NCBI GenBank assembly: GCA_043228905.1
Contig: JBHGNT010000010.1
Span: 9,052,001 to 9,116,000, forward strand
DNA from: Azolla caroliniana
Lineage: Eukaryota; Polypodiophyta
Length of the DNA: 64,000 bases
Direction: 5' to 3'
Shown: positions 18,766 to 29,143 of the stretch, piece by piece
Numbering within the stretch: the stretch's first letter is position 1
Layout: every line of letters starts with the position of its first letter
Made by a program: the position numbers and the translations under genes
Notes under the pieces: model-generated
What the model was told of the DNA's origin: nothing
What the model saw: only the letters and a program-made list of their open reading frames with translations
Database searches by the model: none

Positions 18766-21430
18766 GCCACAAGGAGTGGTTCTCGTACCTGGAAAAACCG
18801 ATGCAACCAGGAGTAGTTGCAACCGGAGACGACACTCCGCATCCGATCGCGAATGTTGGTGAAGTTCCCCTTAGCCATGTCGGGCAAAAAGGGAAACTCA
18901 TGAACGTGTAACACGTTCCAACAATCACGAGAACCTGGTGTCGGTCGGACAGATCGTCGACCAGGGGATGCAGGTTCGGTTTACGCATCTCAGGTGCTTC
19001 ATCGAGGAAGAAGGCTGAGTTATTGCGCAAGGGCATAGAGATGGGAGGATGTTTATCCTCGACTCTAGTGACGGTGGCACCGCAATGTTCACAAAGGGAC
19101 AAAAAATCAAGTTGGATATCGACTTGTGGCACAAGCGGATAGGCCACGTCAACTATCAACGGCTTCAAGACCTGCAATCGAAACAAGTGGTGTTCGGATT
19201 GCCCAAATTTAGTGGCCGGAGGGCACAAATTTGTGAAGCCTGCTAGTTAGGGAAGCAACACCGACTTCCTTTCCCAAACGAGTGTAACCGGAGTCGGAAA
19301 AAGCTCGACTTGATACATTCCGATGTATGGGGACCAACACAAAACGTTAGTCTTGGCGGGAGCCGATATTTTGTCTCCTTCATCGAAGACTATACGCGGC
19401 ACACGTGGATCTACCACATCGAGAAGAAGAGTGAAGTCTTCGACTGTTTCCGGGACCTCAAAGGGTTCGTGGAAATGGAAACATGAAGAAAGGTCAAATG
19501 CTTGCAGTCGAATGGCGGAAAAGAGTACTTTTCCGGTCAATTCAACGACTATCTGCAACAGATGGGAATTCGGCACAAATTTAGTTGTAGATACATGCCG
19601 GAGCAAAACGGCGTGGCCGAGAGGAAGAACCGGTCAATTGTAGAAGTGGCACGGGCAATGCTGGAGGAGAAGAGCTTGCCCAAGTTCTACTGGGCCGAAG
19701 CAGTTCGGACCGCGGTTTACATCCAGAACCGGATCGGAGAAAAAGTGTCGGCGCATGAGCTATACTTCGGAACGAAGCCGAATTTGCGACACTTAAGAGT
19801 TTTCGGTAGCATTGCATATGTGCATGTACCGAAGGAGAAGCGGAGGAAGCTGGATGCAAAAGCCGAGAAGTGTATCTTGGTCGGCTATTCAGACGAGCAG
19901 AAGGGTTATAAGTGTTATAACCCTCGCACCAAACAAGCGCGTGTGAGCCGCGACGTTGTATTTGACAAGTCCGCGTCCTGGTACCTGCCTCTGACTCCAG
20001 ACCTCACCTCCAATCCGAGTTTTGACGATGAGGTCAGCGAGGCCGAGATGCCTCCGGATGAGCCTGAAATTGGGACCCGCAAAGAGATTCAAATTTCGTT
20101 TCGATTAAGCAGACCAAATGGACAACTGAGTCGGTTCGACCAGTTTGATGAAGAGCCGCCACTACATTCCCCGCACAAGAAGCCGAGGAGACGACTTACG
20201 TGCAAGGAAAAAGGGAAGAAGAAGGTGTCGAATTACGACCACGGATAGGAACGAGTCGGATCGACGTGAGTCCGACTCTGAGGGAAGTGATGACGGGTCT
20301 CCTCAACATCGGCTAATGAACAATTACGCCGATCTACCCGCTAGAAGAACCCTGTTGTGTGGTTCGGATACAACGAGTACATGGCGCATTACTATGTGTA
20401 CATGATCCATGTAGCGGAAGTGCGTGAGCCGGAGAGCTACGTAGAAGCGGCGAAGGACGTGAATTGGCATGCTGCAATGGAGGAAGAGATGCACACATTG
20501 GCGGAGAATGAAACCTGGGACCTAGTTGACGCACCGAAAGGTGTGAAGTCGATCGGATGTAGGTGGGTGTACAAGGTCAAGTACAACACTGACGGCTCAG
20601 TCAACCGATACAAGGCCCAATTAGTAGCGAAAGGCTACGCGTAGCAACACAACATCGACTACGATGAGACGTTTGCACCGGTCGCGAAGATGACGATCGT
20701 CCGTGTTTTGCTCACGGTAGCTGTGGCAAAGGGGTGGCACTTACATCAGATGGATGTAAAGAATGTGTTCCTGCAAGGTGAGCTTGAGGAACAGGTATAC
20801 ATGGTATAGCCCCCCGGATTTCACTTCGGACCGAACACCTCAGCGGTGTGCCGGTTGAAGAAGTCCCTTTACGGACTAAAGCAAGCCCCGCGTGCCTGGA
20901 ATGCGAAAATCACGCATCGTTTGCGTCGGATGGGTTTGGCGACGTCCAAATCGGACCCCTCAATGTTCATCCGGAAAGGTCGATTCGGGCCAGTTAGCAT
21001 TTTACTTTATGTTGATGACTTGGTCATCACCGGCGCCGATCTAGGTGAGATTGACCGCATGAAGCTCCAGCTTGCGACATCATTTGACATGAAGGACCTG
21101 GGGGACCTTCATTACTTCCTCGGGATCGAAGTGATCCGCACCCCCGAAGGCATACTGATCAGCCAACGGCATTATGTGCTGAGTATGCTCTTCAAATTCG
21201 GGATGGCCGACGGTAAGTCTATCTCGACTCCTCTGGATAGAACCGGCAAGCTTCGCCCCGATTCTGGAAAGGTATGTGACCCGACGAGGTTCCGCCAGAT
21301 CGTCGGAAGCCTTATATACTTGACCATCACCCGACCAGATCTCAGCTACCCGGTCAAGGTGATTAGTCAGTTCATGGCGCGACATACCTAGGAGTACCTT
21401 ACGTGCGCAACGCGTACTACGGTACATAAT
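18766..21430 (+). pseudogene. TE2 pol: protease remainder, integrase, RT, broken
   Basis: Recognisable pieces are the pre-integrase zinc region (LWHKRIGHVNYQRLQDL ... CEAC, followed by a stop near 19244), the integrase core (FIEDYTRHTWIY-like; NGGKEYFSGQF; EQNGVAERKNRSIVEVARAML; 19500-19800) and the GYSDEQKGYKCYNP region. RT follows in two pieces (20357-20643, then 20846-21391), with VCRLKKSLYGLKQAPRAWN and the catalytic YVDDLVITG intact. Stops at about 19014, 20641 and 20806, plus frameshifts near 19480 and 20248, break the frame. Confidence 0.9.
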
Positions 21431-22488
21431 TGGCACTAAGGACCGGGGGCTACTATACCGGACCGGTACAGCCCCGCAGTTGGTCGGCTACACCGATGCC
21501 AATTGGGCCGGCAACGTCGCTGATCGCCAATCGTCGATCCACGTCCGGTTTCATGCTCTCTCTTGGGAGTGCCATGATTGCGTGGAGTAGCAAGAAGTAG
21601 CCAACAGTTGCGTTGTCGAGCACCGAAGCCGAGTATAGAGGAGCGACTGTCACGACATGCGAAGCCATATGGTTGAAGCGGCTACTTAAGGATTTGCAAG
21701 TGGTGGTATCCGATCCAACGACAATCTACTGCGACAACCTTAGCAGCATCCAGCTAGCAAAGAACCTCGTCTTCCACACTCGGACTAAGCACATTGAGGT
21801 GCACTACCATTTCGTCCGTGAGCGTGTCCTCTCCGGTGAAGTCAAACTTCAGTATGTTCTGACGGATCGGCAGACCGCTGACATCTTCACCAAGCCTCTT
21901 GGTTTGGACAAGTTGTGGCAATTCTCGGGTGCGCTTGGGTTGCGTCACCTCGACGTGCCGGACTTGAGGGGGAGAGACCATGGAAGGGGGAGAGAAGTTC
22001 CAGAAAACCGCGATGCCAAGTTGGATGACGAATTCGATTTCGGATTGGCTGAAGAAGCCGAGGGCAGATCCACGGAAGATTCCGAAAGTGGACATAAGGG
22101 GGGTAGTCAAAAGAAAGAGCCAAAGCCAACCAAGCGTGGGGGAGATGAAGCCATCAAGGGTGGGAAGACCGAAGATGAGTTGGAGACAGCCAACTCGGAC
22201 GAGAGCGAAAACCGATCAGAGGAAGCCGAGTCGGTTCAGATGTTTGATTCGGATACTCTGAATCAACCAAGGGCCAAGCGGAAGAGAAGGCAGCAGAAGA
22301 GGCGCCAACACCGCAACAACAATGAAGCTAAGAAGGGCCGTGTGAGCAGACAAGCCCACCGGAAGGGTCGAAGCGCGCGGAATCGAACAGGTCGAGGGGC
22401 GCGAGCAAGGTGTGAAGCTAGAAGCAATCGGAGCGTAGATCCGGAAGAGCAAATAGAACCTCAAGTTGAGCTTAAGGGGGAGTGTTGA
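21431..22488 (+). pseudogene. TE2 RNase H plus charged C-terminal extension
   Basis: RNase H motifs (STEAEYRGAT, IYCDNLSSIQLAKN, HTRTKHIEVHYHFVRERV, LTDRQTADIFTKPLG) end at HLDVPDLRG near 21970, exactly where a first polypurine-like GACTTGAGGGGGAGAGA lies. The frame then continues in phase for about 170 more residues, very rich in E, K, R, D and S (for example DELETANSDESENRSEEAES and KRKRRQQKRRQHR). It ends at a stop beside the second polypurine tract and the 3' LTR. Related tails occur at about 30690-31080 and 40620-40720. Function unknown; possibly a nucleic-acid or chromatin-binding tail, though that is a guess. Confidence 0.82.
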
Positions 22489-22696
22489 GATACAAGCTCA
22501 ACATTGGCCGGATTGGCTGTGCAAGCCAAGAACCGAATCGGTTGGGATCGATTGGTTAGGCCGGACTGATGCGTAAACCAGTGCGCAACGAGAAGCCATA
22601 GTGATGCGTAAACCGCGAGGCCGTTGGAAAGATATTCCGAGTAGGAATATATTTTGGGAGTTAGTGTAGAGCTCACTTATGAGCATTGAAGTACGT
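22483..22696 (+). repeat. 3' LTR of TE2, first part
   Basis: Matches 2082-2295 of the 5' LTR and is cut by TE7 after GAAGTACGT. It continues at 29861. Confidence 0.92.
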
Positions 22697-23413
22697 TGTC
22701 GGGGTTGCTACGCCCTTGCGTGTAGAAAGGAGGAGGGACCACGGGGGTCTTGAACCGAAGAACAAGAGAGAGAGAGATAAGAGAGAGAGACCCCGATTAC
22801 ACAGAACCGAAGTTCCGATTGCGCAGAACCGACGATTACACAGGGACACGGCCCAACAAACAGAGAACACAAATAAACGCCGACGCAGATGGACGCAACA
22901 ACGAAAGATATGTACTTATGAATGCAAGAAAATAACAGACTAAAGTACTACAACCCTCAGTGGGGCACGAAATAGATACTAACGAAAACGAACAGGGCGG
23001 CGAACAGATGCCGACCCCTGTATGTCGCGACGCACAGAAAGGGGAAACAGGTCGGAGGTGCTGCAGGACGCACTCGGGCGTTCCACGGAACAGCGCAAGC
23101 CTCCTCGAAACCTGCACAGGTACGCGATGGAGCAGAAGACAGAGAGAGCAGGAGTGAGAGAGAGGCTCCGAAATCGGTTCGGCAGCACTTCGTCCTCTCC
23201 GCGGGAGATGTCCGACTTCTATTCTTCCTCTTCCTTTTATAGCCCGTCAAGAGGCCGTTTGGCATTAACTGCATACCAACCGAATCTGCCCACCTAGGAT
23301 CCTCGTATGTACCTACTTCGTCCTTAGGTACTTCTTGGCGCGCGTGTGTGTGTAGAGCCGTTTCCCACGCCTTGTTCCTCCGATTCCTCTTGTGGGCGGT
23401 TTTCTTCACGACA
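22697..23413 (-). repeat. 3' LTR of TE7
   Basis: 717 bp, with TGTCG/CGACA terminal inverted repeats. On the minus strand it contains a TATA-like GGCTATAAAAGG (about 23229-23240). Confidence 0.93.
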
Positions 23414-23485
23414 TCCGCCCCCACCTAACCGCGCATCCGCCGGCATGCGCCAAATTGAGTTGGCACGGAGAAAACCGGCCCGCCT

Positions 23486-26400
23486 TTACTCTTCGCCTGC
23501 CGGCCCTTCCTCGGCCTCGGATCGGTCGTCGCTGCTATCCAGGAGAATCGGGTCAGGTTCGTCGTCGTGCCGCTTCTTGAAAGCTTTGATCCTCTTCCCG
23601 GCCACGGGTATCGCTATTCTCGTTCCGTCGAGTTCCGCCAGATGATACGTCCCGTTGTCGTTGGCGCTCTGTACCGTGTACGGCCCGAACCATCTCCGTG
23701 CGAACTTCCGCGTTGCTCGGTGCTGGTTGTCGAGGCTGCTGTCGTAGACGAGCACCCAGTCACCTTCGTCGATTTTCTTCGGTCGTAGCCGGTGCGTTCG
23801 GTCGAACCGGGCTTTGTTCTTTGTCCTCGCCACCCGGAGCTTCTCCGTAGCCAGTGCCACGTCCTCCGGTCTCCGCTCGAGCTGTCGTATACGTGCGGCC
23901 AACAACTCCTCCCGGCTCATCTCGTCCCTCCAGTCGACCGTTGCCCACGAGGAGATCGTCCGTTCAATCGGCATGATCGGCTTCTGGCCGAACATGAGCT
24001 CCGTCGGCATGTACCCGGTTACCGAACTGTGCGTGGTCCGGTCTGCCCACAAAGCATAAGGTAGCAACCGCGGCCAGTTACCGACTCGGCCCCCGCATGC
24101 CCGAATCAACGCCTTGACGATCGGTCCGTGTCCGCGCTCCACCTTGCCATTCGCCTCCGGATTGTACGCAGTGGTGAGCGAGAGCTTGACTCCAAGCCGG
24201 TCGAACAGCTCCGCGGCCTCTTCGGCGTCCAACTCCCCTCGGTCAGCCACGATCTTCCCGACGCACCCGTACCGGCATATCACGTCCTCGACTAGGAACC
24301 GACACACGGCCGCGGTCGTCTTGTTTTGAAGGGCTCGGCCTTCCACCTGGTTCGTCAGGTCTTCCCGCGCTAGGACCAGATACCGCATCTGTCCTACCCC
24401 CATCGGCATCGTCACCAGATCTACCATCCATTTGAAGTGGATAGTCGGAGGGTACGTAGGGTGAAGCCCGTCCCGGTGTCGGACTATCGAGTGCATCTGA
24501 CAACTCTCGCAAGTTGACACGAACCGATGCACGTCCCGGTACAATCCCGGCCACCAGTACTTCCCCTTCAGCTTCTCAAACGTCGCCCACGTTCCACGGT
24601 GTCCAGCCCAAGGGCTGTCGTGGTAGGCCGCCAGTAGCTCCTCCTGTTCTTCCTTCATCGCCACCACCCGGAGCGGGACGCCGTTCCTCTTCTTCGGGTG
24701 CTTCCACAAATGCCCATCTCGGAGAAGGAATCGATATGCTTTCTTCCGGATCCGGTTGGCCTCGTCCTTCGTCCATGACGCATCGGGCGTCATTGTCTTC
24801 AAAAACCCGCCGATCTGCAGCCACTCCCCGTCGTACTTGCTCGCGTCGAACTCGTTAAGCGCCGGAGTGCTCATCCCGTCGGTCGTTATGTATGCCGCCT
24901 CGAAGAAATCCACGCCGACTTCTTCGTCTTCCGAAACCATGCCGCCCTCGTCGTCGAACCTCGCCCTCGAAAGCATGTCGGCCATGGCGTTGTCTTTCCC
25001 GGAAAGGTGTCGTATTTCCGGGTCCAGGGACTTGATGTACGCTATCCACCTGAGCATCGCCAGGTCCGGAGTCGCGCATCCGGAAACCATTCCGAGAATC
25101 GGCAGGCAATCCGTCTCGATGATCACTTCTGTCCCTATCAGGTAGTCTTTGTCGGCCTTAACCGCCGAAACAATACCCCAGAGTTCGCGTTTAACCTGGG
25201 CGTATCCTCGCTGCCGTTCACTGAGGACCTTCGCGCCGAATCGGATCGGAAACCGATTGCCGTCCTCGTCTTCCTGGTTCACGACCCATCCGATCCCGGT
25301 CGGACTGGTATCCACCGTTATGAATACCGGGGTACCCTTCCCGTATACCGCCTTCCGGAGTGCCGGTGCCGCTGCAAGGGCCTCTTTCAGCTTCCGGACC
25401 GATTCCGCGTGCTCGTCTAGCCATTCGAACCTTCGCCCCTTTTTCAGCAACCCGTACAGTGGCTCCGCGACGTGTGCGTAATGCGGGATCCATATGTGAT
25501 AGAACGCGCATGCCCCCAGGAATCTCCGTACTTCCGTGACCGAGCTGCAGTCGGGCTTCATCGCGGAGATGGCTTCTACCTTTGCCGGAGACGGTTTCCG
25601 GCCATATGGTCCGCACAGGTGTCCGACCACCATGATTTCTGACTGCCCGAAGGCCGACTTCTCCCCGGAGAAGGTGAGTCTCGCATCCTCTAGCCTTTGC
25701 AGTACCTTCTCGCAGTCGTCGATGTGCGTCGCCACGAATCGCCGGCATCCGTCCGGCCCGATCGTCTCGCCCTTTTCTTCCACCGGGCATCCCTTGATCG
25801 GGATGTCGTCCAGAAATGGCATGGTGATGTCCGGGATGCAGTCCCTCAGAACCTTGTTCATCGCATTCACCATGTGGGCCACCGAGTTGGTCCCTCCTTG
25901 CGGCAGTGTACACATCCGAACTAGGCCGAGGGGAGTTCGCATCGTCGTAATGTCTCTGCTCTCCACGGCAAGCTGGAACTGGTCGTACCCTGAGTATAGA
26001 TCCCCGACCGAGTAAATTGACCTTCCGGCGAAGGCCTCCGCGAACTCGTCTATGGTCGGCCCGATCCCTGCGTTCCGAATGGTCACTCGATTGACCGGCT
26101 GCAGGTCCTGGATGAAGCGCAACGAACCGTTTTTCTTCGGTACGGTAAACCATCGATTCGAATATGGGGCGCTCGACGGCTCGAGAATTCCCATATCAAC
26201 TTTCTGCCTCAGCAGCTCCATCAACTTCGGGATGTGAGCTCTCGGAACCGGGATTGGCTTGAGATTCCATGGTACATGCGGTACCGTGAAAATCACCATC
26301 GGCTCCACGATCGTCGGGTCAACGCACCCGATTTCCTCCGGCGAGAATGCGAAGGCTTTCCCGTGCCTTCCGAGCATTCTCCGAAACCGGTCTTCCTCCG

Positions 26401-26977
26401 CCGGCAGTAGGAACCCGCCCCCACCGATTTTGAGCTCTCGGAGCGTCTCGTCGGTGAAGGTGTGCCCTATGCAGGCCGGATCTCGTAGACTAGGGTCCGA
26501 TGCAACCCCTTTGATTCTCGACGCACTGTCCTCCGGTAAGGGTGCCGCGACTGGCCTTACCTTCCGGTCCACAGTCTTGTACTTGGTGCTTACGTGGGCC
26601 GTCCGAACTGACCCGAGCCCTCGACCGAAGTCCGCGATGACTTCGTACATCTCCTCGGAACACACCGGTATCGTCCGGTCTTCGTTAAGGCCTTCTTCGA
26701 CTACCTTTCCCAGCATTCCCAAGGTGTCGTCGAATGAGACCGCCTCCACGGCTCCGTTGATTTCCTCGTCAGGGCCGAGAACTCCGCACGCTCGAAGTCT
26801 CCCCTCCGCCTTTGTCTTCTCTCGGCCGCCGATGCCGACTATCGTACACGCTCCGCTGTCGGAGAACAAAAATTCCCTACCTATGGTACAAGGTTTCTTC
26901 GGTTTTATCGTACAGGTGTGGGGTTTTCCCGGGGTGTCCGGACTGTCGCGGCCCCACGCCTTGGCAGCCCTCTCTAA
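23486..26977 (-). CDS. Ty3/Gypsy Pol: RT, RNase H, integrase (TE7)
   Basis: About 1160 residues, open from the overlap with the gag frame (about 26977) to a stop at 23486. It has no ATG of its own at the start, so it is probably made by -1 frameshifting at GAT-TTT-TAG at the end of gag. In order: RT (LKPIPVPRAHIPKLMELL, PYSNRWFTVPKKNGSLRF, DLYSGYDQFQL, LPQGGTNSVAHMVNAMNKVL, catalytic PFLDDIPIKG), RNase H (VFITVDTSPTGIGWVV, IETDCLPILGMVS, ISHLSGKDNAMADMLSRAR-like), and an integrase zinc finger (HDSPWAGHRGTW ... CESCQMH). The integrase core follows with D (WMVDLVTMP), D (VADRGELD) and E (NPEANGKVERGHG). A C-terminal GPYTVQSANDNGTYHLAEL region contains no recognisable chromodomain. All catalytic residues appear present. 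Confidence 0.9.
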   Translation of the reverse strand, partial: LERAAKAWGRDSPDTPGKPHTCTIKPKKPCTIGREFLFSDSGACTIVGIGGREKTKAEGRLRACGVLGPDEEINGAVEAVSFDDTLGMLGKVVEEGLNEDRTIPVCSEEMYEVIADFGRGLGSVRTAHVSTKYKTVDRKVRPVAAPLPEDSASRIKGVASDPSLRDPACIGHTFTDETLRELKIGGGGFLLPAEEDRFRRMLGRHGKAFAFSPEEIGCVDPTIVEPMVIFTVPHVPWNLKPIPVPRAHIPKLMELLRQKVDMGILEPSSAPYSNRWFTVPKKNGSLRFIQDLQPVNRVTIRNAGIGPTIDEFAEAFAGRSIYSVGDLYSGYDQFQLAVESRDITTMRTPLGLVRMCTLPQGGTNSVAHMVNAMNKVLRDCIPDITMPFLDDIPIKGCPVEEKGETIGPDGCRRFVATHIDDCEKVLQRLEDARLTFSGEKSAFGQSEIMVVGHLCGPYGRKPSPAKVEAISAMKPDCSSVTEVRRFLGACAFYHIWIPHYAHVAEPLYGLLKKGRRFEWLDEHAESVRKLKEALAAAPALRKAVYGKGTPVFITVDTSPTGIGWVVNQEDEDGNRFPIRFGAKVLSERQRGYAQVKRELWGIVSAVKADKDYLIGTEVIIETDCLPILGMVSGCATPDLAMLRWIAYIKSLDPEIRHLSGKDNAMADMLSRARFDDEGGMVSEDEEVGVDFFEAAYITTDGMSTPALNEFDASKYDGEWLQIGGFLKTMTPDASWTKDEANRIRKKAYRFLLRDGHLWKHPKKRNGVPLRVVAMKEEQEELLAAYHDSPWAGHRGTWATFEKLKGKYWWPGLYRDVHRFVSTCESCQMHSIVRHRDGLHPTYPPTIHFKWMVDLVTMPMGVGQMRYLVLAREDLTNQVEGRALQNKTTAAVCRFLVEDVICRYGCVGKIVADRGELDAEEAAELFDRLGVKLSLTTAYNPEANGKVERGHGPIVKALIRACGGRVGNWPRLLPYALWADRTTHSSVTGYMPTELMFGQKPIMPIERTISSWATVDWRDEMSREELLAARIRQLERRPEDVALATEKLRVARTKNKARFDRTHRLRPKKIDEGDWVLVYDSSLDNQHRATRKFARRWFGPYTVQSANDNGTYHLAELDGTRIAIPVAGKRIKAFKKRHDDEPDPILLDSSDDRSEAEEGPAGEE

Positions 26978-26985
26978 AAATCCTC
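26970..26985 (-). other. Putative -1 frameshift site of TE7 gag/pol
   Basis: On the minus strand the gag end reads GAG-GAT-TTT-TAG, and the pol frame is phase -1 and open across this point. Slippage of TTT back by one base on T-TTT would put TTA in the A site and continue into pol. The degraded relative has GAG-GAT-TTT-TAA at about 48981-48992, so the motif is conserved. No downstream structure was evaluated. Confidence 0.55.
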
Positions 26986-29100
26986 TCGGTTATCGGAACC
27001 GAGGGAGTCGCGGTTACGCTCGTGGTTCGGCCTAACCGTCAAAAACTGGACCGAATGGCGCCCGTCCTGGCTCTTGACCCGCGCATAGGCCGAACCGTTG
27101 TCCAGCACCTTGGTCTCCATTCGAGCCGCCGTGATGTACGGCTCTCCCAGTATGACGGGGTGCGATGACGACTCCTGCACGAAGAAGTGCTGGTCTATCT
27201 CGACATCGCCGATCTTGACCCGTACATTCGGGCAGGCCCCGTGAAGTTCCTCGGTGGCGCGCGTCGCCGCCCTTATCTTCCACCCGTGCTTGGTGTTGAT
27301 CGGCCATTTGCCCTTCTTATAGAAGTCCATGGACATCAGGTTGATTTCCGATCCGTGGTCCACCAAAGCTACTACCGGTTCCTGGACATCGCCGATCTTT
27401 ACCGGGGTTTCCGTGGTCGCTCGGGCCCAGTGTGGCCGCGAATAGTGGCTCTCCACCCACTCGTCTTTCAGCGCCATGTCGTCCAGGTGCGTCGTCCGCA
27501 CCTCTACCGGTCTTTCCGGTTCTGTCTCCGTTGACAGCCTCTTCCGTTTCACCAAGTCCACGATGGAGTCGTGGAACTCCTTCTTGGCGATTCCCAGCAC
27601 CTCCCGTAGCGACAACTCCACCTTGCTGTCGAGGATCCGTTCCTCCAGGACCTTTCGTAAGTCCGTGGTTCTTTCTATCTCCGTCCCCAGACGGTACCCG
27701 CCCTTCTGGGGTTTATCTTGCGTACCGGCCCCGCCGGCTTCGTCCCGTCGTGGCCCGGACCGGGTCTCGTATCGTTGTGAGGGCCCGGTCGTCCCGGGTT
27801 TCCCCACCCGCTTCTCTTCTACCAGAGCCTCGTAGTTCCGGCAAGCGGCTTCCACGAAGCCCGTCTTTTCCTCGACCGGGTCGCTCCACCCGGTCATCTC
27901 CCGTACCCGTTTCTCCGCACGGTCCGATTCCTCCCTTTTAAGCCCTGCACCGGCAAGGCCTTCCAGCATCGTCGGCCAGAATCCGGCTTTGCTTTCCTTT
28001 CGGGCCTCGCCGCCCCCGACTCGAATGCCGGCCGACGCCGAGTAGTGGACGGTTTCCGCGTGTCGGGCCGCCGCCTCTTCCATCAACCTTTTCATACCAC
28101 CCTTTCCGTCGTTTCGGCTCAGGGCCCTTCGGGTGTCGCTGGCATGCACCCGTCCTTCCCACAGGTACACCACCCGGTCCCTCAGCGCCTCCGCGAAGTC
28201 GCCGCAGTCCTTCCGAACGTGGCCGACTTCATCGCACCACATGCACCTGTTTCCTGCCGCCGGCCGTCGGTCACGAGCCGGTTCGCCTCCTTCCCTTCGG
28301 GCCTGCGCGATTTGGAGGTCCTTTATCGCCTTCGTCAATTCCTCCAGCGCCGCTCCTCCGGTTGAGCCTCTGACTACGCCGGTCGAAGCCGAACCGGTTT
28401 CCAACCACTCCCGGGTCTCTTCCTTGCGCACCTGTGGCGCTGGTTCGAGCTTCCTTGCTGCGACCGAGCCCGACCCAGTCGGTCCGTTATCCGCCCATTC
28501 TCGCCGTTTGTCGAAACGGCCACAGACCTTCCTGACAGCCGCCCAGTCGGTAGTGAGCCCGTCTTCGGTTTCCAGCAAGAGGCCCACTTGCTCCCGATCC
28601 CGCTCGTCGACCGACTTGACAAACAGCAAGACCCGGCTCGTGTCCAGGATGGTTCGGTCGAGCGCCGAAAGGCGCGCAAAGTTTTCCTCGAACTCCCAGA
28701 GGAGTGCCGACGCGTTTCTTCCCTTCCCCGGGGACTCCACCCATTCCATGAACCTTCGCTTCGAAAGCCGGAGCGCGTCGTCCAGCCCGTATTTCTCTAG
28801 GAGCCGACCTTCGAACTCCTCCCAGGTACGGCTCTCCGCCCGCACCTCGAGCACCTCCGCATGGATGCTCGGTATTGCCACTCGGGGAAAACCGGCAAGA
28901 CGCCTTTCTTCCGGAATGTCCCGCATCAACATTTCTGCACCGTAGGACGCCAGATACTTCGTGGCATCCCTCCCATCGAACCGGCCGATCGTGCCGACGA
29001 CCGCCTCAATAGCTCTGTCGAGGGCACCGGTACCCTCGCGCGCGTTTACGATCCGATCCACGGCCGAAGCCATGGCCTCTGCGAGATCCGACCCCCTCAT
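26974..29100 (-). CDS. Ty3/Gypsy Gag-protease (TE7)
   Basis: 708 residues from the first in-frame ATG (29100-29098); the frame is open upstream to the primer site. The N-terminal half is a helical Gag (MLMRDIPEERRLAGFPRVAI, LLEKYGLDDALRLSKRRFME). A CCHC knuckle CMWCDEVGHVRKDC sits at about 28240-28200, followed by a basic region. The C-terminal part is a retropepsin-like protease with DHGSEINLMSMDF where plant relatives usually have D(T/S)GA, followed by VILGEPYITAARMETK. The frame ends NREDF-stop at 26974 and overlaps pol. No stop is seen inside. A DHG rather than DTG/DSG active site is unusual for plant elements. Confidence 0.9.
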   Translation of the reverse strand: MRGSDLAEAMASAVDRIVNAREGTGALDRAIEAVVGTIGRFDGRDATKYLASYGAEMLMRDIPEERRLAGFPRVAIPSIHAEVLEVRAESRTWEEFEGRLLEKYGLDDALRLSKRRFMEWVESPGKGRNASALLWEFEENFARLSALDRTILDTSRVLLFVKSVDERDREQVGLLLETEDGLTTDWAAVRKVCGRFDKRREWADNGPTGSGSVAARKLEPAPQVRKEETREWLETGSASTGVVRGSTGGAALEELTKAIKDLQIAQARREGGEPARDRRPAAGNRCMWCDEVGHVRKDCGDFAEALRDRVVYLWEGRVHASDTRRALSRNDGKGGMKRLMEEAAARHAETVHYSASAGIRVGGGEARKESKAGFWPTMLEGLAGAGLKREESDRAEKRVREMTGWSDPVEEKTGFVEAACRNYEALVEEKRVGKPGTTGPSQRYETRSGPRRDEAGGAGTQDKPQKGGYRLGTEIERTTDLRKVLEERILDSKVELSLREVLGIAKKEFHDSIVDLVKRKRLSTETEPERPVEVRTTHLDDMALKDEWVESHYSRPHWARATTETPVKIGDVQEPVVALVDHGSEINLMSMDFYKKGKWPINTKHGWKIRAATRATEELHGACPNVRVKIGDVEIDQHFFVQESSSHPVILGEPYITAARMETKVLDNGSAYARVKSQDGRHSVQFLTVRPNHERNRDSLGSDNREDF

Positions 29101-29143
29101 CTTCTGCTCTTCTGCCGCCTCTTTCACGTCGGGTTCACCAAGA

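Noticed and set aside
25218-26153. 311-codon minus-strand frame inside TE7 pol
   Set aside because: Out-of-frame shadow of the RT domain with no motif of its own.
23486-29127. Chromodomain or envelope gene in TE7
   Set aside because: The C-terminus after integrase shows no chromodomain aromatic cage, and there is no extra ORF before the 3' LTR.
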